From CAZWBR01 sp964632305 (GTDB taxonomy: Bacteria > Bacteroidota > Bacteroidia > Bacteroidales > Prolixibacteraceae), in NCBI GenBank assembly GCA_964632305.1, contig CAZWBR010000013.1, positions 15,676-79,675 on the forward strand: a DNA stretch of 64,000 nt, written 5' to 3'. The notes beneath the pieces were generated by a model. It saw only the letters and a program-made list of their open reading frames with translations, ran no database searches and was not told the origin of the DNA. Positions 23,696 through 33,104 of the stretch are shown in pieces. A program made the translations under genes and the position numbers. The first letter of the stretch is position 1; each line of letters opens with the position of its first letter.

Positions 23696-24961
23696 ATGAC
23701 TGAGAAGAAACTTCCTTTTACCAAAGAAGAATTAGAGAAGATCATCGAGCAATACCCTACCCCATTTCATATTTACGACGAAAAAGGGATGCGCGAATAT
23801 GCCAGACGTTTTATAAAGGCATTTTCATGGAACCCCGGTTTTAAAGAATATTACGCCATTAAGGCAGCCCCGAACCCCTATCTGATGAAGATCCTTCGCA
23901 ACGAAGGATTCGGGATCGACTGCAGTTCTGTTGCAGAATTGGAACTGGCCGAGAGGGTTGGAATGCGCGGAGAGGAAATCATGTTTACCTCGAACGATAC
24001 TCCTGATTATGAGTTTCAAAAAGCCATTGAACTGGGAGCAATCATCAATCTGGATGATATTGCCCATATCGATTATCTTGAGAAATGTGCCGGGTTGCCG
24101 GAACTGGTTTGTTTCCGTTATAACCCCGGTGCGCTGAAAGAGGGTAACGCGATTATCGGTCATCCTGAAGAGGCCAAATATGGTTTTACCCGTGAGCAGC
24201 TTTTTGAGGGTTACCGTACCTTAATGGCGAAAGGGGTTAAGCGGTTCGGTATTCATACGATGGTGGCATCGAATGAACTGGATCCTGAATATTTTGTTGA
24301 GACAGCCCACATCCTTTTTGATTTGATCGTGGAATTAAATCAAAAACTGGGTATCCGTTTCGAGTTTGCCAACCTTGGAGGAGGTATTGGCATTCCTTAT
24401 AAACCCGATCAGACCGCGGTCGATTTGGAGAGGATGAGCGCCGGAATCCAGGAGGTTTACAATAAACTGATCGTTGGCAACGGTCTCGATCCGCTGAAAA
24501 TCTTTTTTGAGTCAGGTCGTGCCATTACCGGGCCTTACGGGTTTCTGGTCTCGAAAGTCCTTCATATAAAAAATACTTATAAGAAATACGCTGGCCTCGA
24601 TTCGTGCATGGCCAACCTGATGCGTCCGGCGCTGTACGGATCGTATCATCATATCTCAATACCCGGTAAAGAAGGGGAGACGGTTAAGATCATGTATGAT
24701 GTCACGGGTTCTTTGTGTGAGAACAACGATAAGTTTGCCATTAACCGGGTGCTTCCCAAATTAGCGCCGGGGGATATTGTGGTTATTCATGATGCCGGGG
24801 CTCACGGTCATGCCATGGGATTTAACTACAATGGGAAACTTCGTTCGGCCGAGCTGCTTCGTCGCGAAAACGGAGAAGTGGTCGAGATCCGTCGGGCTGA
24901 GACACTGGAAGATTATTTCGCCACCCTCGATTTTAACGGGATAGGAAATTTTACAGTTTAA
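23696..24961 (+). CDS. lysA: Diaminopimelate decarboxylase family protein
   Basis: 421 residues, fold-type III PLP decarboxylase. PLP lysine Lys56 in YYAIKAAPNP; FANLGGGIGIPY glycine loop; ESGRAITGPYG; and the dimer-interface cysteine in GSLCENNDKFA, where most LysA proteins have CESxD. It removes CO2 from meso-diaminopimelate to give lysine. Context after dapF supports the lysine role. The somewhat divergent motifs leave open a related substrate, but no other pathway genes are nearby. Confidence 0.88.
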   Translation: MTEKKLPFTKEELEKIIEQYPTPFHIYDEKGMREYARRFIKAFSWNPGFKEYYAIKAAPNPYLMKILRNEGFGIDCSSVAELELAERVGMRGEEIMFTSNDTPDYEFQKAIELGAIINLDDIAHIDYLEKCAGLPELVCFRYNPGALKEGNAIIGHPEEAKYGFTREQLFEGYRTLMAKGVKRFGIHTMVASNELDPEYFVETAHILFDLIVELNQKLGIRFEFANLGGGIGIPYKPDQTAVDLERMSAGIQEVYNKLIVGNGLDPLKIFFESGRAITGPYGFLVSKVLHIKNTYKKYAGLDSCMANLMRPALYGSYHHISIPGKEGETVKIMYDVTGSLCENNDKFAINRVLPKLAPGDIVVIHDAGAHGHAMGFNYNGKLRSAELLRRENGEVVEIRRAETLEDYFATLDFNGIGNFTV

Positions 24962-24978
24962 CTCAATCAACGATTGCC

Positions 24979-25548
24979 ATGGAATTTACGAATGATCTGA
25001 ATAAAGCACTGGAAGTGCTTCGCACGGGAGGTGTTTTACTTTACCCCACCGATACGATTTGGGGGATTGGCTGTGATGCAACCAATGCAGAAGCTGTTGC
25101 GCGGATTTATAGGATCAAACAGCGTGAAGATTCCAAGAGCATGTTGGTATTGCTTGAAAATCCCAACCTGTTGAATTCTTATGTCGATGAGGTCCCGGAG
25201 ATTGCCTGGCAGTTGATCGATGTGGCGGATAAGCCGATGACCATCATCTATCCCGGGGCAAAAAATCTGGCCCCGAACCTGATTGCCGCCGATAGAAGTA
25301 TAGGCATCCGGATTACGGCTGAGCCGTTTACCGAAGAGCTGATCCGGCGTTTTCGCAAGCCTATTGTTTCGACCTCGGCCAATATCAGCGGACAACCTTC
25401 GCCTCAGAATTTCTCAGAGATAAGTGAGGAGATCAGGAAGGCGGTCGATTATATCGTTGAATACCGGCAGGACGAAATGGGGAAGGCTCATCCCTCAAGT
25501 ATCCTAAAGGTCGGAACGGGAGGAGAGATCGAAATAATCAGAAAATAG
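24979..25548 (+). CDS. L-threonylcarbamoyladenylate synthase (TsaC/Sua5/YrdC family)
   Basis: 189 residues of YrdC fold. Motifs: YPTDTIWGIGCDA, the basic KQREDSKSM (substrate-binding KxR and K/S), PMTIIYPG, and STSANISGQPSP. The enzyme makes threonylcarbamoyl-AMP from threonine, bicarbonate and ATP for the t6A modification of tRNA. Length matches the short TsaC form without the Sua5 domain. The gene lies 17 bases after lysA and is probably cotranscribed; a terminator follows. Confidence 0.9.
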   Translation: MEFTNDLNKALEVLRTGGVLLYPTDTIWGIGCDATNAEAVARIYRIKQREDSKSMLVLLENPNLLNSYVDEVPEIAWQLIDVADKPMTIIYPGAKNLAPNLIAADRSIGIRITAEPFTEELIRRFRKPIVSTSANISGQPSPQNFSEISEEIRKAVDYIVEYRQDEMGKAHPSSILKVGTGGEIEIIRK

Positions 25549-25552
25549 AAAT

Positions 25553-25582
25553 AAAAAAAGCCCGCCGAGAGACGGGCTTTTC
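25553..25582. terminator. Bidirectional terminator
   Basis: A7-GCCCG..CGGGC-T4 hairpin between the convergent tsaC-like gene and the DUF2807 gene; A and T runs flank both sides so it can act in both directions. Confidence 0.88.
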
Positions 25583-25599
25583 TGTTTCTATGCCGGATA

Positions 25600-26313
25600 T
25601 TAACGTTCTTCTTTTACGCTGCCCGAACCGGCAACGCTTGAATCGACACTGGGGTTTCCGCGGTAGATGACATTACCTGAGCCGGCAATCTTAGCGGTCA
25701 GGTTTTCGGTAGCTTGCACGTAGCAGTTACCTGAACCGGCAATTTTTACATCAACTTTTTTGGCGGGGAAGTCAATGGCCTTGACATTTCCCGAGCCTGA
25801 GACGATCGCTTTAAGTTCTGCCGCCGGCTGTTTCCCGGCAATATTGACGCTCCCCGATCCTGAAAGGGTTGCTGAGAATTTTTCAGTCTGGAGCTCTCCA
25901 ATCTTAACTGAACCACTTCCGCTTAAGGCGACCTCTAGAATCAATGTTTCTATCTTGCTGTCGGCAATGATAGAGCCTGATCCCGACAGGGACAATCCGT
26001 CGATTTGCGGCATGGTGATATAGACTTCAACCTCTCCCGGGTTCCAATTGTTTTTAAACCACGATTCGCTTGGATAGCGGATAATCAATTTCCGGTCCTT
26101 AACCTCGGTAATCAGTTTTTCGAGGGTGCTTTCCTTGGCCTTAACAGAAACGGACGGGGTTTTCCCCTGGGTTAATATGACTTTAGCGTCATTCCGGAGG
26201 GAAACTTCCGTGAAAGCGGAGACATCGCGTTTTTCCGTCTTCTGGGCTAATGCAAATTGTTGCCCAAAAAAGAGGAGCATGATCAACATCGGGATAATAC
26301 GTATTTTCATCAT
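25600..26313 (-). CDS. DUF2807 (GIN-domain) secreted protein
   Basis: 237 residues. Signal peptide about 1-23 (FFGQQFALAQ), then the head-GIN domain: V..LRNDAKVILTQGKTPSVSV and a repetitive beta-helix with recurring SGSGS / AGSGN turns (about ten copies between residues 105 and 232). DUF2807 proteins are presumed cell-surface or periplasmic; no enzymatic role is established. A single-gene unit, downstream of nothing on its strand within 60 bases except the start side of rimM. Confidence 0.88.
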   Translation of the reverse strand: MMKIRIIPMLIMLLFFGQQFALAQKTEKRDVSAFTEVSLRNDAKVILTQGKTPSVSVKAKESTLEKLITEVKDRKLIIRYPSESWFKNNWNPGEVEVYITMPQIDGLSLSGSGSIIADSKIETLILEVALSGSGSVKIGELQTEKFSATLSGSGSVNIAGKQPAAELKAIVSGSGNVKAIDFPAKKVDVKIAGSGNCYVQATENLTAKIAGSGNVIYRGNPSVDSSVAGSGSVKEER

Positions 26314-26378
26314 TTGAGATTTTAGTTTCTTGATACAATGACGAACAACTCTATCAAAAGTTGCACCAAAAATGTTTT

Positions 26379-26918
26379 TTATTCCAGATAAAGCTCGATT
26401 AGTCCTTCCGGACAGTCAAGGAATAATTCCTGTTTATCTTCATTGATTTGTTCTATAATGTTGTCCGACAGTGGAATTAGTATTTCGGAGCGGGGATGGT
26501 TTACCGTAATGACAATATTGCCGGCATAATCGTCGATTCCGACTACAGGGCCCAGTTTCCCCATTTTTTTATCAAAGACCATGAAGCCGTCCAGGTAGGA
26601 AAGGGGGTTCATTTCCTCCGGTTCGATGATCTCCTCATTGGGAATATATACTTTACATCCGATCAATTCTTTGACCTTATCCTGACTCTCAAGATCTTCA
26701 AACAGGATGATGGCGCTGTCGGAAGTACGGAACCGGAGGCCATCCTCCCCGATAAAGAAAGGAACGAGGCCACCTTCGATTTCCACGAATAGTATTTCAG
26801 CCTCTTCGAGGGATTCTTCGAGGTTTTCGTCGTAAAGCAGGATGATTTCACCTTTTAATCCATGGGGTTTCTGAATCGTGCCGATCGGTGTAAAGTCTTT
26901 TTTTTCAATTGGTTTCAT
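26379..26918 (-). CDS. rimM: Ribosome maturation factor RimM
   Basis: 179 residues: N-terminal RimM barrel (IGTIQKPHGLKGEIILLYDE) and C-terminal PRC barrel (LDGFMVFDKKMGKLGPVVGIDDYAGNIVITV..EILIPLSDNIIEQIN). RimM assists 30S head assembly by binding ribosomal protein S19. It is immediately downstream of rpsP (S16), the common rpsP-rimM order, but a terminator hairpin stands between them. Confidence 0.94.
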   Translation of the reverse strand: MKPIEKKDFTPIGTIQKPHGLKGEIILLYDENLEESLEEAEILFVEIEGGLVPFFIGEDGLRFRTSDSAIILFEDLESQDKVKELIGCKVYIPNEEIIEPEEMNPLSYLDGFMVFDKKMGKLGPVVGIDDYAGNIVITVNHPRSEILIPLSDNIIEQINEDKQELFLDCPEGLIELYLE

Positions 26919-26966
26919 TGGACATTTCTTAATGCGGGTCTTTGTACAAAGATATAAAGATAAATA

Positions 26967-26999
26967 AAAAGGCGGTGGTTATTCAACCATCGCCTTTTA
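26967..26999 (-). terminator. Terminator or attenuator between rpsP and rimM
   Basis: AAAAGGCG-g-TGGTT and AACCA-t-CGCCTTTT form a 14-bp stem with loop ATTC, with T's on the minus-strand exit side. Reading through it would be needed for rpsP-rimM cotranscription. Confidence 0.8.
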
Positions 27000-27044
27000 T
27001 GATCTTCGACCCGTTGAAATAGCGGGACCCAAGAAGGTGATTTT

Positions 27045-27581
27045 TTATGCTTCAGTGGTTTCTTCAGCAGCTTCTGCTTCACCGGCAGCTTCTTCTTTTG
27101 CAGCGACAGCTTCAGCAGCGGCGGCAGCGTTTTTCTTGGCAATTTCTGCCAAACGGTCTTCATTGACTTTAGCTTCAGCTTTCAGTCGTGCTTTTTTCTC
27201 TTCAGCAGAGGTAGCCGACAAGCTGTCTTTCTTAGCCTGGATCTTAGCTTCTTTTGAAGTCAACCAAGCCTGGAATCTCTTTTCAGCTTCTGCTTCGTCG
27301 AATGCTCCTTTTTTAACTCCTTCCAAAAGGTGTTTTTTCATCATCACGCCCTTGGTCGATAAAATCGTACGGGCAGTGTCTGTGGGTTGAGCACCTTTGT
27401 TGAGCCAGCTTAAGGCTTTCTCGAAGTCAAGATCGATGGTAGCAGGATTAGTGTTGGGATTGAATGAACCGATCCTTTCAATAAACCTACCATCTCGTGG
27501 TGCCCTGCTGTTTGCTACCACGATGTGGTAGTAGGCATGTTGTTTGCGGCCATGCCTTGCCAAGCGAATCTTTACTGGCAT
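27045..27581 (-). CDS. rpsP: 30S ribosomal protein S16 with long C-terminal extension
   Basis: 178 residues. The first 80 or so are canonical S16 (VKIRLARHGRKQHAYYHIVVANSRAPRDGRFIERIG, IDLDFEKALSWLNKGAQPTDTARTILS). The remaining 95 residues are a low-complexity, alanine-, glutamate- and lysine-rich tail (KKNAAAAAEAVAAKEEAAGEAEAAEE) that more than doubles the usual length; such tails are common on S16 in this phylum. S16 is needed for 30S assembly. Confidence 0.95.
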   Translation of the reverse strand: MPVKIRLARHGRKQHAYYHIVVANSRAPRDGRFIERIGSFNPNTNPATIDLDFEKALSWLNKGAQPTDTARTILSTKGVMMKKHLLEGVKKGAFDEAEAEKRFQAWLTSKEAKIQAKKDSLSATSAEEKKARLKAEAKVNEDRLAEIAKKNAAAAAEAVAAKEEAAGEAEAAEETTEA

Positions 27582-27624
27582 AACGTTTTACTGTTATTAA
27601 TTGATAAAATAAAATTTTGCGCTG

Positions 27625-27632
27625 CAAATTTA
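27625..27632 (-). promoter_or_regulatory. Putative -7 element of rpsP
   Basis: Minus-strand TAAATTTG, a full TAnnTTTG match, 44 bases before the rpsP ATG. The rest of the 272-base gap to the next gene holds nothing else recognised. Confidence 0.45.
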
Positions 27633-27853
27633 CAATATTAATTCAGATAAAAAAGAATAGTTTTGCATTTTAAACTGCATAGAATCAATTCGTCGGGGGG
27701 AAGGGCGTGCAAATAGTTTTTTTTGCAAAAATAATATTCAAAGCGCAACCTTTCCTATGAAGTTTCCGTCTTAAACTTTTGGGACGTTTATCGATTGTTT
27801 GATTCAGGCCTGAGATTAATTACGAACCATTATATTAACTATAAAGAAAGATT

Positions 27854-28540
27854 ATGAGAAAGATTACTTTGAAACTGGGATTTTTTATTGTGTCAACTGC
27901 CTTATTACTATCCGGATGTAACAAAGATGATGATTCGATACAGATGTATGGAGATACTTTTGTCCGTTCAGTCATGGTGGATGGGGCTGTGGCTTACGGG
28001 GTTATTCAGAATGTTGTGAGTACCAGTGCGATTGATACCGCTACAGTGACATGCGCTGAAGGGATATTGGGATTGAAAAGATATGACGTTTCGAGATTAT
28101 CTTATTACAATGAGCCCGCTTTGGGAGAATATGAATCACTTCCGCCATCAGCAGGTACTTATTCGTACAACGTTAAATTCACCGATGGCAGGGAGATAAC
28201 GACTTCAAACAGTATCACTCCCCCTTTTGTATTGCCGGCCCAGAATGTGCAGGTCTCCTATGTGGTCGTAGACAGTACGCCAAAGATCAAACTGGTTTGG
28301 GATGCCGTGGATAATGTGGATGCTTACACAATCAAGGTAACCAGTGGGTCTACGGTTATTTACACAACAACGGGTACAATTGATGAGGGAGAAGACGGGG
28401 AATTATTGTACCCCATTGCGATATTTTCTGCGTATACCCCGGGAACGGTAGACTTTGAGATTATGGCTGTTGATTATGAATCGACAAGCTATAATATTAA
28501 TTCAATCAGCGTAGCAACAACTTCACTGCAGTTGGATTAA
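27854..28540 (+). CDS. Hypothetical lipoprotein
   Basis: 228 residues. Lipobox LLLSGC (Cys22) followed by NKDDD, the acidic +2 region seen on exported Bacteroidota lipoproteins. The mature part is rich in S, T, V and Y and includes a probable fibronectin-type III-like beta-sandwich (VSYVVVDSTPKIKLVWDAVDNVDAYTIKVTSGSTVIY) near residues 135-180. I do not recognise a family. It is a single-gene unit with its own strong terminator. Confidence 0.75.
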   Translation: MRKITLKLGFFIVSTALLLSGCNKDDDSIQMYGDTFVRSVMVDGAVAYGVIQNVVSTSAIDTATVTCAEGILGLKRYDVSRLSYYNEPALGEYESLPPSAGTYSYNVKFTDGREITTSNSITPPFVLPAQNVQVSYVVVDSTPKIKLVWDAVDNVDAYTIKVTSGSTVIYTTTGTIDEGEDGELLYPIAIFSAYTPGTVDFEIMAVDYESTSYNINSISVATTSLQLD

Positions 28541-28560
28541 TTTTACAGGGTTTTTTTATA

Positions 28561-28597
28561 AAAGAAAAGGCATCCTTCGGGATGCCTTTTCTTTTTC
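28561..28597 (+). terminator. Terminator of the hypothetical lipoprotein gene
   Basis: AAAGAAAAGGCATCC / GGATGCCTTTTCTTT, 15-bp stem with UUCG loop and T run. Confidence 0.93.
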
Positions 28598-28746
28598 TGT
28601 GAGGTGATTAAGCCGGTTTTAGGTTGGGAAAGGTGCCTTTGTTGATAAAAATTAATTTGTGCGGAAAACTCTAAATACTATCTTTAACGTTGCTTCTTTT
28701 TTATTGAGAGAGGTCGTTTTTGATCATTAAGTCAACAGGTTTTAAT

Positions 28747-31700
28747 ATGACACCCTTTATCCATTTACATGTTCACAGTCAATATTCGATTCTTGACGGC
28801 GCCGCCAGCGTCCCCGGCTTGGTAAAAAAAGCCAAGGGGGATGGCATGACCGCGATCGCGCTCACCGATCATGGTTCCATGTTCGGGATCAAGGAGTTTC
28901 ACGAGACCTGTAAGAAGAACGGGGTGAAACCTATTCTTGGGGTAGAGACCTATGTGGCTGCCCGAGGGATTCATTTTAAAGACAAGAACGAAAAAGATGA
29001 CCGTTCGGGCGATCACCTGATCCTGTTGGCCAAAAACGAGAAGGGCTACCGCAACCTGCTGAAGCTGGTCTCTATTGCCAACACCGAAGGCTTTTATTAC
29101 AAGCCCAGGATCGATAAATCATTGTTGGAAAAATATAACGAAGGGCTTATTGTTTCCTCGGCCTGTCTGGGAGGGGAAATTCCCCAGTTGATCATGAAGG
29201 GTGATATCACGGCAGCTGAGGAGGCTGTTCTGTGGTACAAAAATATTTTCGGTGACGATTATTATTTGGAATTGCAACGTCATAAGGCGGAAGATCCCCA
29301 GCAAAGAGCTGAGATTTACGATAATCAGGTGTTGGTGAATAGTGCGATCCTGAAGCTAGCCGCAAAGTATCAGGTAAAAGTAATCGCCACCAACGACGTG
29401 CATTTTATCAATGAGGAGGATGCCGAGGCGCACGACCTGTTGATCTGCCTCAATACCGGCAAAGATCTGGACGATCCGACCCGGATGCGTTATACGCGTC
29501 AGGAATGGTTTAAGACCACCGGCGAGATGAACGATCTCTTCTCGGATATCCCGGAAGCGTTGTCCAATACCAATGAGATTGTTGATAAGGTTGAGTTCTA
29601 TGAACTGGATACGACCCCGATCATGCCGGAGTTCCCCATCCCGGCTGAATTCGGGACGATGGATGAGTACCTCGAAAAATATGACGAAGCCTCACTGATC
29701 GAAGAGTTTGGCGAGAAGAAATTTCATGACCTGGGAGGCTATTCCAAGGTTCTGCGGATCAAATACGAGGCCGATTATTTACAATCGTTGGTCTATAAGG
29801 GGGCTAAGGAACGATATGGCGACCAGTTTAGTGGCGATGTGCAGGAACGCATCGACTTCGAGCTGAATGTGATTAAAACCATGGGTTTCCCCGGATACTT
29901 CCTTATCGTCCAGGATTTTATTAACGCGGCCCGTGCGATGGGCGTAATTGTAGGCCCGGGGCGTGGATCGGCGGCCGGTTCAGCGGTGGCCTATTCGAGC
30001 GGGATCACCAATGTCGATCCCATCAAGTACGATCTGCTGTTCGAACGTTTCCTTAATCCCGACCGTATCTCGATGCCCGATATTGATATCGACTTCGATG
30101 ATGATGGCCGGCAGATGGTCCTGGATTGGGTAAAGGAGAAATACGGGCGTGATAAAGTGGCCCATATCTGTACTTTCGGAACGATGGCCGCCAAGATGGC
30201 CATCCGCGATGTGGCCCGTGTGCTGCGACTACCTTTGCCCGAAGCCGACCGGCTGGCTAAGATGGTCCCCGAAACCCCTAAAATTACCCTCGAAAAAGCA
30301 TATAAGGAAAATCCGGAGTTAGAGAACGAGAAAAAGTCGGGCAATCCTTTGATTGTTAAGACGATGAAGTTGGCTGAGACACTCGAGGGTTGTGTCCGCC
30401 AGTATGGTGTTCATGCCTGCGGGGTCCTTATCGGACGCGATCCATTGGATATGCATATCCCGCTGATGCCAACCAAAGATGAAGATCTGCTGACTACCCA
30501 ATACGACGGCCACTTCGTTGAGGCCATCGGGTTGTTGAAGATGGACTTCCTCGGATTGAAAACCCTTTCCATTATCAAGGAGTGTCTGGAGAATATCCGT
30601 CTCTCCCGTAAGATAGACCTCGATATCAATAAAGTCCCGGTCGACGATGAAGAGACCTTCAAGCTCTTCAGCCGCGGAGACACCACCGCCATCTTCCAGT
30701 TCGAATCGCCCGGGATGAAAAAATGGTTACGCCTGCTGCAACCTAACCGGTTCGAAGACCTGGTGGCCATGAATGCCCTCTACCGTCCGGGGCCGATGGA
30801 CTATATCCCCAATTACGTTAACCGTAAGCATGGCCGCGAAGAGATTATCTACGATCACCCGATGATGGAGACCTATCTTAAGGACACCTACGGGATTACG
30901 GTCTTCCAGGAGCAGGTGATGTTACTCTCCCGGTCGCTCGGTCTCTTTACCCGCGGCGAATCGGATACCCTTCGTAAGGCTATGGGTAAGAAGAATATCC
31001 AGTTGATGGAGAAGCTGAAAGCCCAATTCGTCACCGGTTGTAAATCGAACCCCGAATTTATGGAAGGGTGCAAGGGGGGCGGTAAAGTAGCCGACGGACT
31101 TATCGATAAGATATGGAAAGACTGGGAAGCCTTTGCCTCCTATGCCTTCAATAAATCGCATTCGGTCTGCTACGCCTATGTCGCCTACCAGACCGGTTAT
31201 CTGAAAGCCCACTATCCGTCCGAGTTCATGGCGGCAGTGTTAAGTTGCAACCTCTCCAATTCCGATAAGATCTCCATCTTTATGGACGAATGTAACCAGA
31301 TGGGGCTCCAGGTCCTGGGACCTGACGTGAATGAATCGCGTTCGAAGTTCTTCGTCAACAAGAGCGGGGGATTACGTTTCGGGATGGCGGCTATCAAGGG
31401 TGTCGGGGCGGGGGCCGTGGAGGATATACTGAAAGAACGCGACCTGAATGGCGAGTATAAATCGATCTTCGATTTTGTCGAACGGGTCAACCTGCAGTCG
31501 GCCAATAAGAAAAACCTTGAAGCGCTGGCTATGGCCGGGGCGTTCGATGGTTTCAATACGATTCACCGGGCCCAGTATTTTGCCGATAACGGCGATGGTT
31601 CTACTTTTATTGAATCCTTGATCCGGTATGGGAATAAGGTACAGGCCGAAAAAGCTTCCTCAATGGCTACCCTTTTCGGCGGAAGCCAAAGCATTGAGGT

Positions 31701-32388
31701 AAAGCTTCCGGCTATTCCCAATGTGGCCGAATGGCCCAAGATTGTGATGCTCGAAAAGGAGAAAAACCTGATCGGGATCTACCTCTCGGCCCATCCGCTG
31801 GATGATTACCGGTTGGAAATAAATAGCTTGTGTACCAAAGATGTATCCTTGTCCGATCTGAACGAGGATATCCGCAAGATGATGAACCGCGATTTAACCT
31901 TCGCGGGAATCGTTACCGAGGCGCAGGAAGGGATCAGTAAAAACGGGAAACCCTATGCTGTGATGGTCTTGACCGATTACAACGCCTCCTGTAAAATGAT
32001 GTTCTTCGGAAATGACTTTGTTTCCTTCGGGAAATATTGCCGTAAGGGACTCTTCCTGTTGGTCAAAGGGCGGGTGGCCGAGAAATGGCGGGGCAGTAAT
32101 GACCTCGAGTTTAAACCGGCCAAGATAGAATTGCTTCAGGAGATAGCCGAGAAGGCCGAATCGGCCCTGATCGAGATTGAAACAGAAGCGATATCCCCCG
32201 AATTGATCGAGGAGTTGGATCTGAAGTTAGGTCGCTCTCAGGGAAATACGGCTATCCGCTTTCTCGTTTCCGATAAGGAGTCAAGCATCAAGCTGAAGCT
32301 CTTTTCCCGAACCCGGCGAATCATGCTGACCTCTGAGATAAAAGCATATTTGCAAAATCATCCGGACATAGCATTTAGTATTAATTAA
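28747..32388 (+). CDS. dnaE: DNA polymerase III alpha subunit
   Basis: 1213 residues from ATG 28747 (a TTG 27 bases upstream is less likely). N-terminal PHP domain (FIHLHVHSQYSILDGA), polymerase core with PGRGSAAGSAVAYSSGI and the catalytic aspartates in MPDIDIDFDDDGR, fingers with RPGPMDYIPNYVNRKHG, tandem HhH and OB-fold region (LTFAGIVTEAQEG..). This is the replicative DnaE1-type polymerase. trxA follows after 59 bases but with its own promoter element. Confidence 0.97.
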   Translation: MTPFIHLHVHSQYSILDGAASVPGLVKKAKGDGMTAIALTDHGSMFGIKEFHETCKKNGVKPILGVETYVAARGIHFKDKNEKDDRSGDHLILLAKNEKGYRNLLKLVSIANTEGFYYKPRIDKSLLEKYNEGLIVSSACLGGEIPQLIMKGDITAAEEAVLWYKNIFGDDYYLELQRHKAEDPQQRAEIYDNQVLVNSAILKLAAKYQVKVIATNDVHFINEEDAEAHDLLICLNTGKDLDDPTRMRYTRQEWFKTTGEMNDLFSDIPEALSNTNEIVDKVEFYELDTTPIMPEFPIPAEFGTMDEYLEKYDEASLIEEFGEKKFHDLGGYSKVLRIKYEADYLQSLVYKGAKERYGDQFSGDVQERIDFELNVIKTMGFPGYFLIVQDFINAARAMGVIVGPGRGSAAGSAVAYSSGITNVDPIKYDLLFERFLNPDRISMPDIDIDFDDDGRQMVLDWVKEKYGRDKVAHICTFGTMAAKMAIRDVARVLRLPLPEADRLAKMVPETPKITLEKAYKENPELENEKKSGNPLIVKTMKLAETLEGCVRQYGVHACGVLIGRDPLDMHIPLMPTKDEDLLTTQYDGHFVEAIGLLKMDFLGLKTLSIIKECLENIRLSRKIDLDINKVPVDDEETFKLFSRGDTTAIFQFESPGMKKWLRLLQPNRFEDLVAMNALYRPGPMDYIPNYVNRKHGREEIIYDHPMMETYLKDTYGITVFQEQVMLLSRSLGLFTRGESDTLRKAMGKKNIQLMEKLKAQFVTGCKSNPEFMEGCKGGGKVADGLIDKIWKDWEAFASYAFNKSHSVCYAYVAYQTGYLKAHYPSEFMAAVLSCNLSNSDKISIFMDECNQMGLQVLGPDVNESRSKFFVNKSGGLRFGMAAIKGVGAGAVEDILKERDLNGEYKSIFDFVERVNLQSANKKNLEALAMAGAFDGFNTIHRAQYFADNGDGSTFIESLIRYGNKVQAEKASSMATLFGGSQSIEVKLPAIPNVAEWPKIVMLEKEKNLIGIYLSAHPLDDYRLEINSLCTKDVSLSDLNEDIRKMMNRDLTFAGIVTEAQEGISKNGKPYAVMVLTDYNASCKMMFFGNDFVSFGKYCRKGLFLLVKGRVAEKWRGSNDLEFKPAKIELLQEIAEKAESALIEIETEAISPELIEELDLKLGRSQGNTAIRFLVSDKESSIKLKLFSRTRRIMLTSEIKAYLQNHPDIAFSIN

Positions 32389-32392
32389 TTTG

Positions 32393-32400
32393 TAATTTTG
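32393..32400 (+). promoter_or_regulatory. Putative -7 element of trxA
   Basis: TAATTTTG matches TAnnTTTG, 47 bases before the trxA ATG. Confidence 0.45.
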
Positions 32401-32447
32401 TTTTTCTGAAAATTCGACTTTATACAAACATTTAAAAAATATTTGTC

Positions 32448-32765
32448 ATGACTATTGAAGTTACTGATGCAAATTTCGAAGAGATTGTTCTTCAATCTGA
32501 CAAGCCTGTTTTGGTTGATTTTTGGGCAGAATGGTGTGGCCCGTGCCGCATGATTGGTCCACTGGTCGCCGAGCTTTCCGAAGACTATCAGGATAGGGCG
32601 CTGGTCACGAAAATGGATGTTGATTCAAATCCGGGAACTGCCGCCAAATTTGGGATCCGCAACATCCCGACGATCCTCTTCTTCAAGAACGGAGAGATTG
32701 CTGACAAACAGGTGGGAGCTGTTCCTAAAACCATTTTGGCTTCCAAGATTGATGCACTTTTATAG
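32448..32765 (+). CDS. trxA: Thioredoxin
   Basis: 105 residues, standard length. Redox site WCGPCR (residues about 30-35), preceded by VLVDFWAEW, and cis-proline in NIPTILFF. A cytoplasmic general disulfide reductase; no signal peptide. It contrasts with the cysteine-free thioredoxin-fold lipoprotein at 4573-5718. Confidence 0.97.
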   Translation: MTIEVTDANFEEIVLQSDKPVLVDFWAEWCGPCRMIGPLVAELSEDYQDRALVTKMDVDSNPGTAAKFGIRNIPTILFFKNGEIADKQVGAVPKTILASKIDALL

Positions 32766-32785
32766 AAAGATAACTGTTCGACATT

Positions 32786-32824
32786 AAAAAAGGCTCGGGA
32801 TGATCAACTCCCGGGCCTTTTTTA
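32786..32824 (+). terminator. Terminator of trxA
   Basis: AAAAAGGCtCGGGA and TCCCGgGCCTTTTT form a long stem around TGATCAAC with a T run. Confidence 0.9.
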
Positions 32825-32930
32825 TCAACTGCCCCCCTGAATTCTGTTTCACCCCCATTCTCCTCTGTCGCGATTCCAAAAGCGGAAATCGTATTATCAT
32901 CTACTGACCATCCCCCTGTTTTCACCGTTT

Positions 32931-33021
32931 ATTCTCCGTACTTTAAAGGTACTTTGTTCGTTCATTATACCTATGAAGTACGAACAAAGTACGAACAAAC
33001 TACGAACAAAGTCCGGAGTTG
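32931..33021. repeat. Bidirectional 11-bp repeat array, locus 3
   Basis: Left arm: ATTCTCCGTAC (32931), TTTAAAGGTAC (32942), TTTGTTCGTTC (32953). Centre ATTATACCTATGAA (32964-32977). Right arm: GTACGAACAAA (32978), GTACGAACAAA (32989), CTACGAACAAA (33000), GTCCGGAGTTG (33011). All are 11-mers in continuous register. The GTCCGGAG end unit is the same as at 9303-9313, so loci 1 and 3 are copies of one family in inverted orientation. It fills the convergent gap between trxA and the phosphatase gene. Confidence 0.85.
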
Positions 33022-33104
33022 ACCCCTGCAAGGGCTGTTGAAGAGACTGGTTGGTGGAGGGACCAAGGTGAGAATTAAATTGATTGGCTGACCGGGGAGA
33101 GTTT

